Origin: Blastopirellula sp.
Lineage (GTDB): Bacteria > Planctomycetota > Planctomycetia > Pirellulales > Pirellulaceae
Length of the DNA: 40,106 bases
Assembly: GCA_002733575.1 (NCBI GenBank)
Contig: NVWB01000021.1
Location: forward strand, 15,381 to 55,486
Direction: 5' to 3'
The notes beneath the pieces are model-generated. The model saw only the letters and a program-made list of their open reading frames with translations, was not told the origin of the DNA and ran no database searches. Positions 15,925-24,616 of the stretch are shown piece by piece. Position numbers and translations under genes: made by a program. Each line of letters opens with the position of its first letter. Position 1 is the first letter of the stretch.

Positions 15925-17502
15925 ATGGCGAAACTATTAGGAATTGAATGGGATAGCTGCGAAGCACGCATTGTGCTGGCTCGCCCCCGATCAGGAGGAA
16001 TCTCGGTCGAAGACGCATTTTCCGTTTCGCTTATTCAAGAAGAATCAGGCGAAAAGATTACCGGTACCGATATCGGTAAAACGGTCAAGCAAGCACTCGA
16101 AAGCCGAAACATCAAGGAGACCGAATGCTTGGTCACCGTAGGTCGGGCAAACATCGAGTTGCATATATTGCAATTGCCGCCGGCACCAGATGACGAACTT
16201 CCGGGCCTCGTCCGTTTTCAAGCGTTGCGAGAATTTAGCAACTTAGGTGATGACTGGCCGCTTGACTTCGTTCCCTTAGGAAAAAATGAGAATGGCCAAA
16301 TCGAAGCGCTTAGCGCCGCCCTGGCCCCTAATGCCGTCAAGAACATTCAAACCACTTGCGGGCATGCAGGCTTATCGGCAACCCATTTGGTCATGCGTCC
16401 TCTCTCGGCTGCTTCTCTGCTCGAACGTGAGAGTCGGTACTCAGGCAAAGTGTCGCTGTTAGTTGACATCCTGGCTGACGAAGTTGATTTGACCATCATG
16501 AGTAACCAGACCGTAGTGTTTACTCGTACAACACGACTGCCTGGAACATTAGGTTCTGACGAACAAGCGAAATCACTTCAACAAGAGATTCGCCGGACTA
16601 TGATTGCCGCGCAAGATCAGTTGGCCGGTGAGACGATTGAAAGCGTGGTCATTCTCGGTAGTGAAGAGGATCTTGGCAAAACAAGAGAATCATTGAATGA
16701 ACGTCTCGACTTACCGGTAGAACTTCTGAACCCTTTCGAGCACTCACTGGTACGTGCAGCAACGAAAACATTTCCTGATTTCAGTGGCCGCTATGCTCCG
16801 CTGCTAGGGTTGTTAATCGACCAAGCAACCTCGACCCGGCATGCGATCGACTTCCTCGATCCTCGCAAGGCACCCGAGCCTCAGAATAATAAACGAACCT
16901 ACTCTCTGGCAGGCATTGCAGCGGGTCTATTGATCTTCATGACCGGCTTCATGTTCTATTCGCAGCTTGGAAGCATGAATACTGAGATCACGGACTTGGA
17001 ATTCAAACTTTCAAAGTTGCAAAAAAGCAACAAAGTGATGCTCGCTATTCAATCCGATGTGGAACAGATCGATCAGTGGAATTTGAACAACATCCGCTGG
17101 GTCGATGAAATGTATCGTCTATCAGCTAAGATGCCTGCCGCTGAAGAAACGATTTTGAATCGGTTAGTCATGAGTGGGAATGCAAAAGAAGGTGGTAGTA
17201 TCATGCTCGAAGGATATGCCTCTGACGAAGGAGTCATTTCCTCACTTCATGAATTGCTTAATGATGATACTCATAAGATGTCAAACAAAGGAAATCAGCA
17301 GTCGGATAAACTCGAAAAATACTATTGGAGTTTCAAGGAAGCCATGAGCATTGCGACCCCAGATGAAGAATTATTTGTCGCCATAGAACCCACAACAGTA
17401 AAACTAGAGACAAAGAGTGACTCTGACGATTCCGAACTAGAGCCTGAGGCTCCCGTAGAAAACGGAAAATACGTGACAGCCACCGAGGAGGAAGAAGAAT
17501 GA
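15925..17502 (+). CDS. GspL/PilM-PilN-like assembly protein
   Basis: A 525-residue protein. The N-terminal 310 residues are an actin-like (PilM/GspL cytoplasmic) fold: MAKLLGIEWDSCEARIVLAR, ECLVTVGRANIELHILQLPP, then VSLLVDILADEVDLTIM and the IESVVILGSEEDLG strand. A single membrane segment lies at about residues 326-346 (LAGIAAGLLIFMTGFMFYSQ). It is followed by a coiled-coil start (LEFKLSKLQKSNKVMLAI) and a ferredoxin-like PilN/GspL periplasmic part (ETILNRLVMSGNAKEGGSIMLEGYASDEGVISSLHELLND). The C terminus is acidic. The layout equals GspL, or a PilM-PilN fusion. It recruits the ATPase to the membrane platform. The gene has AAAGAGG upstream and overlaps the next gene by four bases. Confidence 0.8.
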   Translation: MAKLLGIEWDSCEARIVLARPRSGGISVEDAFSVSLIQEESGEKITGTDIGKTVKQALESRNIKETECLVTVGRANIELHILQLPPAPDDELPGLVRFQALREFSNLGDDWPLDFVPLGKNENGQIEALSAALAPNAVKNIQTTCGHAGLSATHLVMRPLSAASLLERESRYSGKVSLLVDILADEVDLTIMSNQTVVFTRTTRLPGTLGSDEQAKSLQQEIRRTMIAAQDQLAGETIESVVILGSEEDLGKTRESLNERLDLPVELLNPFEHSLVRAATKTFPDFSGRYAPLLGLLIDQATSTRHAIDFLDPRKAPEPQNNKRTYSLAGIAAGLLIFMTGFMFYSQLGSMNTEITDLEFKLSKLQKSNKVMLAIQSDVEQIDQWNLNNIRWVDEMYRLSAKMPAAEETILNRLVMSGNAKEGGSIMLEGYASDEGVISSLHELLNDDTHKMSNKGNQQSDKLEKYYWSFKEAMSIATPDEELFVAIEPTTVKLETKSDSDDSELEPEAPVENGKYVTATEEEEE

Positions 17503-18692
17503 ACCAACGAGAAAAACTATTAGCCTCAGCAGTTACCTTGCTGGTTATTTGCATGGGTGGCTACTATATCTACGGATCGTATCAATCTGGTGTGAATTCA
17601 CGTCAAAAAGATATTGATCGTTTAGTGAAGAAAATAAGGGACGAAGAGTTTAAAGAAGCAAAAGCCAATATGGCCATACAGCGTCTTGAACTCTATCGTG
17701 AACATGCCTTGCCTGAAGAGGCAGGTGAGACTCAAGCCTTTTATCAAAAGCGTTTAAGGGAAGAGCTTACTCAGATTGGTTTCCAAAACATTGATGAAAA
17801 ATCCTCGGCACCCAAACCGCGTAAAAATCACGATCAACACAGTTTCACCGTATCAGCCGATGGAACACTCGCTCAACTGACCGAGTTTTGTCACAATTTT
17901 TACTCTCTGCAACTGATGCATAAGATCACCAGTCTGACGATCACACCGAATAAAAGTTCAGATTTGATGAAAATCAATATGTCCATTGAAGCCCTGGGCA
18001 TCGATGGGGTAACCGAAGCACCAGATCCTGACTCCATTCGAAGCACGAACCTGCTCTACGGTAGCCTCGAAGATTACAAAAATATGATCGTTACTCGAAA
18101 TTTCTTTGGCCCTGCAAATGAGCCGCCTGTGTTCACTTCGCTTGCTAGCAGTCACGAGACCGAACAAAACAAGCCGCTTCGGCATAGTATCAAAGCGCAA
18201 GACCCAGACAAAGATCGGCTGAAGTATTACTTAGGAGACAATGCCCCTGAAGGACTTACCATTTCAGAGACTACTGGATCGCTTACTTGGACACCTGCCG
18301 AACTGGGAGATTACAAATTCCTGGTCACAGTCAAAGATGATAGCACTCCACCGAAGTTTGATGAAAAAGAATTTGCGATCACGGTGATTGAAGCTAAACC
18401 AGTGCCTGAACCGGTGAAACGAATTGGATTTGATGATGCCGAGCAAGCATTTTTGACCGCAGTTACTTCGAGCAACAATGTCGCGCAGATCTCCCTCAAT
18501 CTTAGAACCCAAGGCAAAGTCCTCCGACTAGGCATTGGGGACGAATTTAGCGTGGGCACCATCAAAGGGAAAATTACAGCCATCCATCTTAAAACTAAAC
18601 AGATTGAAATCGAAGTTGATGGTGAAACGGTAGCAGTCGCTTTGGGTGATAACTTAGGCGAAGCAAAATCGATCTCCGATGGGGAGCTATAA
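17499..18692 (+). CDS. GspM/PilO-like protein fused to Ig-like and GspC/PilP-like domains
   Basis: A 397-residue membrane-anchored protein. One N-terminal helix (residues about 8-27, LASAVTLLVICMGGYYIYGS) is followed by a coiled coil and a GspM/PilO-type ferredoxin-like fold to about residue 165. Residues about 208-300 (EPPVFTS, IKAQDPDKDRLKYYLGDNAP, TGSLTWTPAELGDYKFLVTV) form an Ig/cadherin-like module of the He_PIG type. Residues about 339-390 (VLRLGIGDEFSVGTIKGKIT, IEIEVDGETVAVALGDNL) resemble the HR/PilP domain that links the platform to the secretin. No separate GspC gene was found, so this protein could do both jobs. The fusion reading comes from pattern recognition. The gene is translationally coupled to the L-like gene and followed by 287 bases before the secretin start. 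Confidence 0.72.
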   Translation: MNQREKLLASAVTLLVICMGGYYIYGSYQSGVNSRQKDIDRLVKKIRDEEFKEAKANMAIQRLELYREHALPEEAGETQAFYQKRLREELTQIGFQNIDEKSSAPKPRKNHDQHSFTVSADGTLAQLTEFCHNFYSLQLMHKITSLTITPNKSSDLMKINMSIEALGIDGVTEAPDPDSIRSTNLLYGSLEDYKNMIVTRNFFGPANEPPVFTSLASSHETEQNKPLRHSIKAQDPDKDRLKYYLGDNAPEGLTISETTGSLTWTPAELGDYKFLVTVKDDSTPPKFDEKEFAITVIEAKPVPEPVKRIGFDDAEQAFLTAVTSSNNVAQISLNLRTQGKVLRLGIGDEFSVGTIKGKITAIHLKTKQIEIEVDGETVAVALGDNLGEAKSISDGEL

Positions 18693-18773
18693 ACAACCTA
18701 AGGCCACTGAGCAGGCCGCCGTTGGTCAATGTTTTTTTCCTCGTATTTTCTAATTCTTTGGTATTCCAGATAT

Positions 18774-18806
18774 CTGCTGCCCTGCACAAGCAGGCAGTGG
18801 CAGCAG
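18774..18806. other. Stem-loop upstream of the secretin gene
   Basis: CTGCTGCC (18774-18781) pairs with GGCAGCAG (18799-18806). Inside, CTGC pairs with GCAG around an ACAA loop, leaving a five-base bulge on the 3' side. There is no T-tract afterwards, so it is not a classical terminator. It lies in the 287-base gap before the secretin gene and may be an RNA processing or regulatory structure. A T-run at 18732-18738 lies upstream of it. No promoter boxes are clear. Confidence 0.4.
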
Positions 18807-18979
18807 TGATATCTCTCTAGTGTCCCGAATCGTTAAAGTCTACCACTCGATCATGGCATTCGGCATCTTCCTATTGGAATAATTGTAGCGGTTATGATGC
18901 TTGTTCCGAATGTAATCAATGTATCAAGGTGCGCGGTAAATCCACCTTTAGGTGCATAGAATTAAAACGGAGAGCAAGG

Positions 18980-21900
18980 ATGTCCACTCGAATTACAACG
19001 ATGAATTTTCGTTGGTGCCTAGTATTAGTTTGTGGTATTGCAGTTCAATTTGCAGGAAACATACCCACTAGTTATGCCCAACAAACCATAGTGCCTGCCC
19101 CCAAACAGGACTCCGAGATCAAGGGGTATCAGGTCGCTCCTGAAGATATTGGTAACCTGACCAAGGTGATCAAGCAATTCTACTCAAATAATAAGAGTGT
19201 CGTTGTCACATCGGATGAGAGTGGACAATTGATTGTCGTTGCACCAGCAGACATTCAATCTCAGATAACTCAAATTCTGAATCAATCAGGCAAATTACAA
19301 GCAGCCAAGAATCCGAATGATTCTTCCCTGCAAGTGAAGCAGCCGATTCCATCCGCATCTGCCAGCAACGCGAATCATCAGTATTCACGTGATCTTGGCA
19401 ATGGATTATTAGAAACGGAAGTAAGACTTTCCAATATCGAATGGCAGCAAGTCGAACAAGGGATCATGCAACTCGTTGGACGTCAGTTGCCGGTCACTTA
19501 TTCTGCCGAAGGTGCCATTGCAACACTGACCCTTCCGACCAGTGGAAATCGCAAAGTAGGCATGCAGGTCTACCGCAAAGACAACATCATTGTACTGCGT
19601 GGAAGCCCAGACACTGTAGCAAGCTGGTCTCGCATTATTCGTGCAATGGACACGCCAGCTACCGATGATACAGTTCGCACCAGCCTTGTCTCACTACAAA
19701 AAGCAAAGCGTTCTGATGTACAAACCGCATTGAAGCCATTGACTGATAGTGAAAACAGCTTAGCGAAAAAACAAGTATTCGAGACTTTGAAAAAAGTTGC
19801 CAGCGAGCAAAAGCTTCGCTGGAGTGGTGACTTGGCCGCTATGATTTTTCAGCCTGAATCAGGAGACGGAGACGCCGCACCCAATGTAGACGGAGCCGCA
19901 AACAATGCTGAAAACCAAGTAACAATCGGCCCCGATGATGATTCAGGGCTGATTGGACCTGTTCAAATCGAGTTTCTCGAAGGGCTGGATGTAATTGTTG
20001 TGCGTGGTCACAAACGCGACGTAGAACGAATTACACGTATCATCAACGATATTGAACGTCTGAGTGCTGAAACTCAACCTGTGATTATAATTCGTGAATT
20101 GCTACATGCCAATAGTGAAGCCGTGTATGAAACCATTATTGAGTTATATGAAGAACTACTTTCAACTCGATACGGTCAAGTCAGTATCACTCCATTAGCA
20201 AAACCGAACGCCATTCTACTGATTGGTCGTGAACAAAGTGTGGCTGGTTTAGAAGAACTAATTGATAAGCTGGATCAACCTGTTGGAGCTTCGGACCAAT
20301 TAAAAGTCTTTCAACTGGCTCATCTGTCGGCAGTCGAGGCAGAGACAAGTCTGACCGAATTTTATGCAGATCCTCAAAGACTAGCACCAAGAGTTAAAGT
20401 CGCTGCCGATGTGCGAAGCAACTCTTTAATCGTCCATGCAAGTCCACGCGACATGATCGAAGTTGAGTATTTGATAAAACAAATTGATATCCCTACAAGT
20501 GAATCAGAACTTGAATTGCGGGTGTTTCAGTTGAAGAATTCACTCGCTGAAGATATGGCACCCGTCTTACAAGAAGCCATTAGTGGCCAGAGCCAAACAG
20601 GTGGCAATAATCAAGCCGCAGTCCAAGCTCGTACCGCAATGCTTACCCTTATGGGAGTTGACTCGAAGAATGGTCAATCTTTCAAATCAGGAATACTAAC
20701 TGAAGTTCAAGTCACCGCCGATGCACGATCCAATGCACTACTGGTACGTGCTTCAAGAGACAGCATGGATCTTATCGCTGCGTTGATTGATTTCCTTGAT
20801 TCGCAACCTTCTGCTGAATCTCAACTCAAAGTGTTCGCCATCATCAATGGTGACGCCGAACTACTTGTGATTATGTTAGAAGAGCTGTTTGGACAAAATC
20901 AATCAAACAATCAAAATCAGTTTGGTCTAAATATCTCATCTGGTGAATCAAGTTTGATTCCCTTGACTTTCTCGGTTGACTCTCGAACCAATAGCATCGT
21001 TGCCTCGGGTTCAGCATCTGATCTTGCGGTGGTCGAAGCCATTCTGCTTCGTCTTGATCAAGATGAAGTATTAGAGCGTGAAAGCACAGTTATTCGTTTA
21101 AAGAATGCTCGTGCCGATCTTGTCGCAGACTCTTTAACGGAACTGCTTTCAAGTGAAAGCCAACTACAGAATCTTGATCCAAATTCATCGAGCCCGTTTC
21201 AACAATTGGCGCGTGAAGTAATCGTTGTGCCTGAACTATTCAGTAACAGCTTGATTATTAGTGCAACTCCCAAATACTATGACGAGATCGTACGCATTGT
21301 CGAAGAGCTTGATGCTCGACCTCCGATGGTCATGATTCAAGTCTTGATCGCAGATGTGTTAATGGATAATGTTGAAGAACTTGGGTTTGAATTTGGTCTG
21401 CAAGACTCGTTACTGTTTGATCGTAGTGTCGTTAATGGTGGTACACAAACACCTGGTTTTGATTTTAACAATCAAGAGTTGGGGAACAGTTCAGACGCAG
21501 GTAGTCTGGCAACGAAGGCCACAGTCGCAGCACAGGCTCTGTCATCATTCGCATTAGGGAGATCGAATTCTGATATAGGTTATGGGGGGCTTGTGCTCTC
21601 TGCTGCTAGTGAATCGGTCAGTATTCTCATTCGTGCTTTGCAACAAGAACGACGTCTTGAAGTGTTGGCACGCCCGCAGATTATGACCATGGATAATCAA
21701 CCTGCCTTCATCCAAGTAGGTGAACGCGTTCCCTATATTACTTCATCACAAACTACCAATACGGGAATCATTAATACCACAACATTGGTAAATACCGGAA
21801 TCATCTTGAGTGTCACACCACGCATCAGTCCTGATGGAATGGTGGTCATGCAAATTCAAGCTGAACGGTCAATCGTAGGTGAAGATGAAGATGGGATACC

Positions 21901-22570
21901 GATTTCGATCAATGCCAATGGAGATGTGATCCGATCACCGCGTATCGAGACTCAAACAATGACTTCCGTGGTCAGTGCTCGAACGGGACAAACCGTGGTG
22001 ATGGGCGGATTAATCGACACCAAAACATTGACGATTAGCCGCAAGGTGCCAATCGTTGCAGATATCCCGATCTTGGGTCATCTGTTCCGTTATGACAGCT
22101 ACGCGAAAGAACGTAACGAGTTGTTGATCATTTTAACCCCGACGGTGATCAACGATGATGAAGATGCTGCAATGATGCGTGAGCGAGAAATGAATCGTAT
22201 GAGTTGGTGTTTGGCCGATGTGGCAAACGTCCATGGCGAGTCGGCCTTGTATGGCATGGATTATTCACTACCCAGTGGAGAAGGCATGCAGGAGATTCGT
22301 CCTGACCTAGCACCTGGTGTTCCTGAAATCCTGCCAGTGGCACCAATTATTGAGCCACTCAATTATCAACAACCAATTTATAACTATCCAAATAACAACC
22401 AGTATAATCAACAGCAATTCCCTGCTGGCCAACCGCAAGTTGTTCCTCGCCAGGTGCAACCGGTCAATACAGGAGTTCAACCTGTTGGTTATCAACAACA
22501 GAGACCACTGGGAACACCTGTTCCATATCAAGTGAACGGTTATCGATCCCAGTTGCCAGTTGGGCGGTAA
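18980..22570 (+). CDS. gspD: Giant type II secretin GspD with multiple N-domains
   Basis: A secretin of about 1196 residues, against about 650-750 for a usual GspD. After a signal peptide comes a first module (YQVAPEDIGNLTKVIKQFY), then at least seven N1-like modules, each ending in a strand such as NAILLIGREQSV, NSLIVHASPRDM, NALLVRASRDSM, NSIVASGSASDL or NSLIISATPKYY. The gate domain starts near residue 780 (VMIQVLIADVLMDN). It has VPYITSSQ, ILSVTPRISPDGMVVMQI, TGQTVVMGGLIDTK, VPIVADIPILGHLFRY and LLIILTPTVI at about residue 1050. A Gln/Asn/Pro-rich tail of about 100 residues follows. It forms the outer-membrane channel. ATG 18980 is chosen because GGAG lies 7 bases upstream, and the GTG at 18929 has no such site. 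The extra N-modules should lengthen the periplasmic vestibule. Confidence 0.93.
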   Translation: MSTRITTMNFRWCLVLVCGIAVQFAGNIPTSYAQQTIVPAPKQDSEIKGYQVAPEDIGNLTKVIKQFYSNNKSVVVTSDESGQLIVVAPADIQSQITQILNQSGKLQAAKNPNDSSLQVKQPIPSASASNANHQYSRDLGNGLLETEVRLSNIEWQQVEQGIMQLVGRQLPVTYSAEGAIATLTLPTSGNRKVGMQVYRKDNIIVLRGSPDTVASWSRIIRAMDTPATDDTVRTSLVSLQKAKRSDVQTALKPLTDSENSLAKKQVFETLKKVASEQKLRWSGDLAAMIFQPESGDGDAAPNVDGAANNAENQVTIGPDDDSGLIGPVQIEFLEGLDVIVVRGHKRDVERITRIINDIERLSAETQPVIIIRELLHANSEAVYETIIELYEELLSTRYGQVSITPLAKPNAILLIGREQSVAGLEELIDKLDQPVGASDQLKVFQLAHLSAVEAETSLTEFYADPQRLAPRVKVAADVRSNSLIVHASPRDMIEVEYLIKQIDIPTSESELELRVFQLKNSLAEDMAPVLQEAISGQSQTGGNNQAAVQARTAMLTLMGVDSKNGQSFKSGILTEVQVTADARSNALLVRASRDSMDLIAALIDFLDSQPSAESQLKVFAIINGDAELLVIMLEELFGQNQSNNQNQFGLNISSGESSLIPLTFSVDSRTNSIVASGSASDLAVVEAILLRLDQDEVLERESTVIRLKNARADLVADSLTELLSSESQLQNLDPNSSSPFQQLAREVIVVPELFSNSLIISATPKYYDEIVRIVEELDARPPMVMIQVLIADVLMDNVEELGFEFGLQDSLLFDRSVVNGGTQTPGFDFNNQELGNSSDAGSLATKATVAAQALSSFALGRSNSDIGYGGLVLSAASESVSILIRALQQERRLEVLARPQIMTMDNQPAFIQVGERVPYITSSQTTNTGIINTTTLVNTGIILSVTPRISPDGMVVMQIQAERSIVGEDEDGIPISINANGDVIRSPRIETQTMTSVVSARTGQTVVMGGLIDTKTLTISRKVPIVADIPILGHLFRYDSYAKERNELLIILTPTVINDDEDAAMMREREMNRMSWCLADVANVHGESALYGMDYSLPSGEGMQEIRPDLAPGVPEILPVAPIIEPLNYQQPIYNYPNNNQYNQQQFPAGQPQVVPRQVQPVNTGVQPVGYQQQRPLGTPVPYQVNGYRSQLPVGR

Positions 22571-22641
22571 CTCGTTCAAGCTGGTTACGAACAAGCTTTA
22601 AAATACTCATAAATCTTCGGCCATGAACAAGGATGTTCAAT

Positions 22642-23787
22642 ATGCCTGAAACTAAAAGTCGCCTTATTGGCATTATGATTCTGTCGGTTCTCGTCTGCTC
22701 TGGTTGCAAAACCATTGGCTTAGATTCCACCAAATTGTGGAAGTCTGAGGAAGAGCAAGAACTGGGTGAGCCCGTAAAAATGGTGATCACCTGGAAAGAT
22801 ACGATACGCTACAGCCCAGGTGAACCTCCAACTCGCGGGTTTGGTGGTCGTATCCATTTTTACGATCTACTGAATAAACCAGTGAAGACGAAAGGGAAAT
22901 TGGTCATCTATGGGTTCAATGACGCAAAGAATGGCGTCAATAACGAAACGCCTGAACACAAGTTTGTGTTCGATGCCTCTACGTTTGATCAGCATTACAG
23001 CTTATCAAGACTTGGTCACTCTTACAGTTTTTGGCTGCCATGGGATGCAGTAGGCGGTTACCAAAAGAATGTCGCTTTAGCTCCATTCTTTACTGCAACC
23101 AATGGGCAAGTGATCATTAGCGAAGAAAGCCGCCAAATACTCCCTGGCAAAGTGGTGGAAGAACTTCCACCTGCGAAGTCTATTATTCCATCACAACAAC
23201 AATATGGTGAAGTGATGCCTGTAGGCTACGCATCCGCAGTGCAACAATCTTTAAGTAATAATCGCCCAGTGAACAAAATGAGAACGACAACCATTCATGT
23301 TCCAGCATCTATGGATCAACGAATGCGAAACGCCGTTCCCAGTGCTTCCAATACCGAGGCAGATCGATTACGGTCTCAACTGATGGAAGCAAAGCGTCAA
23401 CTAGATGTAGAAAGTCGACAAGAAGGAAGACTGAAGCGTGCAGAGACTTTGCACCCTATAAATAGTGACTCAACGTTTGGAGTCTCAACGGGAATCAATT
23501 TACAAACATTCAGACCCAATCATTTATACAATCGCAACTTGAATCAAAACTTGGCCCAGTCACCAGTGAATGTTAATGGACGAGTGGTTACTACTTCTTT
23601 GGGCTTGGAACCACAACTAGCTCGTTCTTTATCTCCGAGATCCCAGGCTCCATTGATACATAGCGTTCAACTAGAAGACGCGTATCGCTCGATGCCACAG
23701 TTCCAAGGACAGTTGCGACCCGGTTTTCAACCGACACAACAACATCAGGCCATGGGAGGCGTTTCAACTGGTTCTTTAGTGAGATAG
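22642..23787 (+). CDS. Planctomycete lipoprotein of unknown function
   Basis: A 381-residue protein with a lipoprotein signal (IGIMILSVLVCSGC, lipobox Cys at about residue 22). Residues about 45-160 form a conserved-looking beta-rich region (VKMVITWKDTIRY, GGRIHFYDLLNKPVKTKGKL, HSYSFWLPWDAVGGYQKNVALAPFF). The rest is low-complexity, Gln/Asn/Ser/Arg-rich, with a short helix (ADRLRSQLMEAKRQLDVESR). I know no named family for it. ATG 22642 is preferred over 22633 because AAGGA has correct spacing only to the former. It lies about 70 bases after the secretin gene and may be co-transcribed, so a pilotin-like or secretin-associated role is conceivable but not shown. Its last 65 codons overlap the 3' end of the BON-domain gene on the opposite strand. 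Confidence 0.75.
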   Translation: MPETKSRLIGIMILSVLVCSGCKTIGLDSTKLWKSEEEQELGEPVKMVITWKDTIRYSPGEPPTRGFGGRIHFYDLLNKPVKTKGKLVIYGFNDAKNGVNNETPEHKFVFDASTFDQHYSLSRLGHSYSFWLPWDAVGGYQKNVALAPFFTATNGQVIISEESRQILPGKVVEELPPAKSIIPSQQQYGEVMPVGYASAVQQSLSNNRPVNKMRTTTIHVPASMDQRMRNAVPSASNTEADRLRSQLMEAKRQLDVESRQEGRLKRAETLHPINSDSTFGVSTGINLQTFRPNHLYNRNLNQNLAQSPVNVNGRVVTTSLGLEPQLARSLSPRSQAPLIHSVQLEDAYRSMPQFQGQLRPGFQPTQQHQAMGGVSTGSLVR

Positions 23788-24244
23788 AAATGTTCGATGT
23801 TGGAATGGACGGGTGATCAAACTTAACGACCATTCTTGTGGGAATTCTCTTCTGTTGGTTCTGACCCCCAAATGCTTGCTGGAGATTTTTGTTGTTAAAC
23901 ATATTTCCAAAAGCCGAAAATGGGTTTTGATTGCGGCCCGTGTTACCGCCAGTAGCCGCACCAATGTCTGCTCCAAACGGATTGTTGGTATTTGTTTGTG
24001 TAGCACCGGTTGTACCCGTATTTCCGCTCGTTCCTGTCCCGCTTGCGTCAGCATCCGCCGTGCCCCCCAAACTAGGACTCGGAAGTGGTGTCGAAAATAT
24101 CGATTCACCCGAGGTGATTGACGAACCAATATTACTATCAATCAATGAGCCAGTATTCCCGATATCTTGGGCTTGTAAACCACCACACACACAGAATATG
24201 AGTGCAGTACTCAGTGGAATTAATTGAAGGCTGATCTTTCGCAT
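23591..24244 (-). CDS. Secreted BON-domain protein
   Basis: A 217-residue protein. A signal peptide (MRKISLQLIPLSTALIFCVC) is followed by about 110 residues of Gly/Thr/Asn-rich linker and a C-terminal BON domain (residues about 143-213: ISISLKNQLKRLPWPDVVVS, VENRVATVLGTVASSDTRLL, VERYVSMEPGISEIKNELVV). BON domains bind phospholipid or surface structures in the periplasm and outer membrane. AGGAG lies 7 bases before the ATG, a strong start. The whole BON domain is encoded antisense to the last 65 codons of the lipoprotein gene (197-base convergent overlap). Since the BON pattern is clear, this gene is real, and the C terminus of the neighbour is the weaker of the two. It is divergent from the gene at 24617. 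Confidence 0.85.
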   Translation of the reverse strand: MRKISLQLIPLSTALIFCVCGGLQAQDIGNTGSLIDSNIGSSITSGESIFSTPLPSPSLGGTADADASGTGTSGNTGTTGATQTNTNNPFGADIGAATGGNTGRNQNPFSAFGNMFNNKNLQQAFGGQNQQKRIPTRMVVKFDHPSIPTSNISISLKNQLKRLPWPDVVVSVENRVATVLGTVASSDTRLLVERYVSMEPGISEIKNELVVVPSPKK

Positions 24245-24616
24245 CTTTTGGCTCCTAAGGTATTACAACCACGCTCTATCTATTGTCTACTATATTCTCT
24301 TTTTTTGCAATAATAAACCGAATTCAGGTAAGATGTTGAATCAGGTTGAGAATTATTTCAAAGAGACTTAATTCTATGTACCAGCGCTTTATCAACTATC
24401 GGAAGAATTGTTGTCCTACATTGGGCCCATGCCTGTGAACGCACCAAACCGAATGGAAGTTATAGCTTACCCAAACTATATATTCGAGAGAAATCTCATA
24501 TCCTGTTAGAATTAATCAGATCGATGAAACCCTGTACAAGTTATTGAAGTAAGGTAAATAATCGATCAATTCCCGCTAATTATTGGCTGTAAATACCTTT
24601 AGGAAAGCAGTTTACG
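24245..24616. other. Divergent promoter region
   Basis: About 370 AT-rich bases lie between the divergent BON-domain gene and the DUF3352-like gene. It should carry both promoters. A T-run at 24300-24306 and TATAGCTTACCC-like AT-rich patches near 24460 are visible, but no convincing -35/-10 pair, riboswitch or small gene was recognised. Confidence 0.4.

Noticed and set aside
8572..22570. Type IV pilus rather than type II secretion locus
   Set aside because: PilM/PilO-like traits exist, but there is a GspG-type calcium loop, a GspK-like protein and a complete H-I-J-K pseudopilin series, and no PilT or type IV major pilin.
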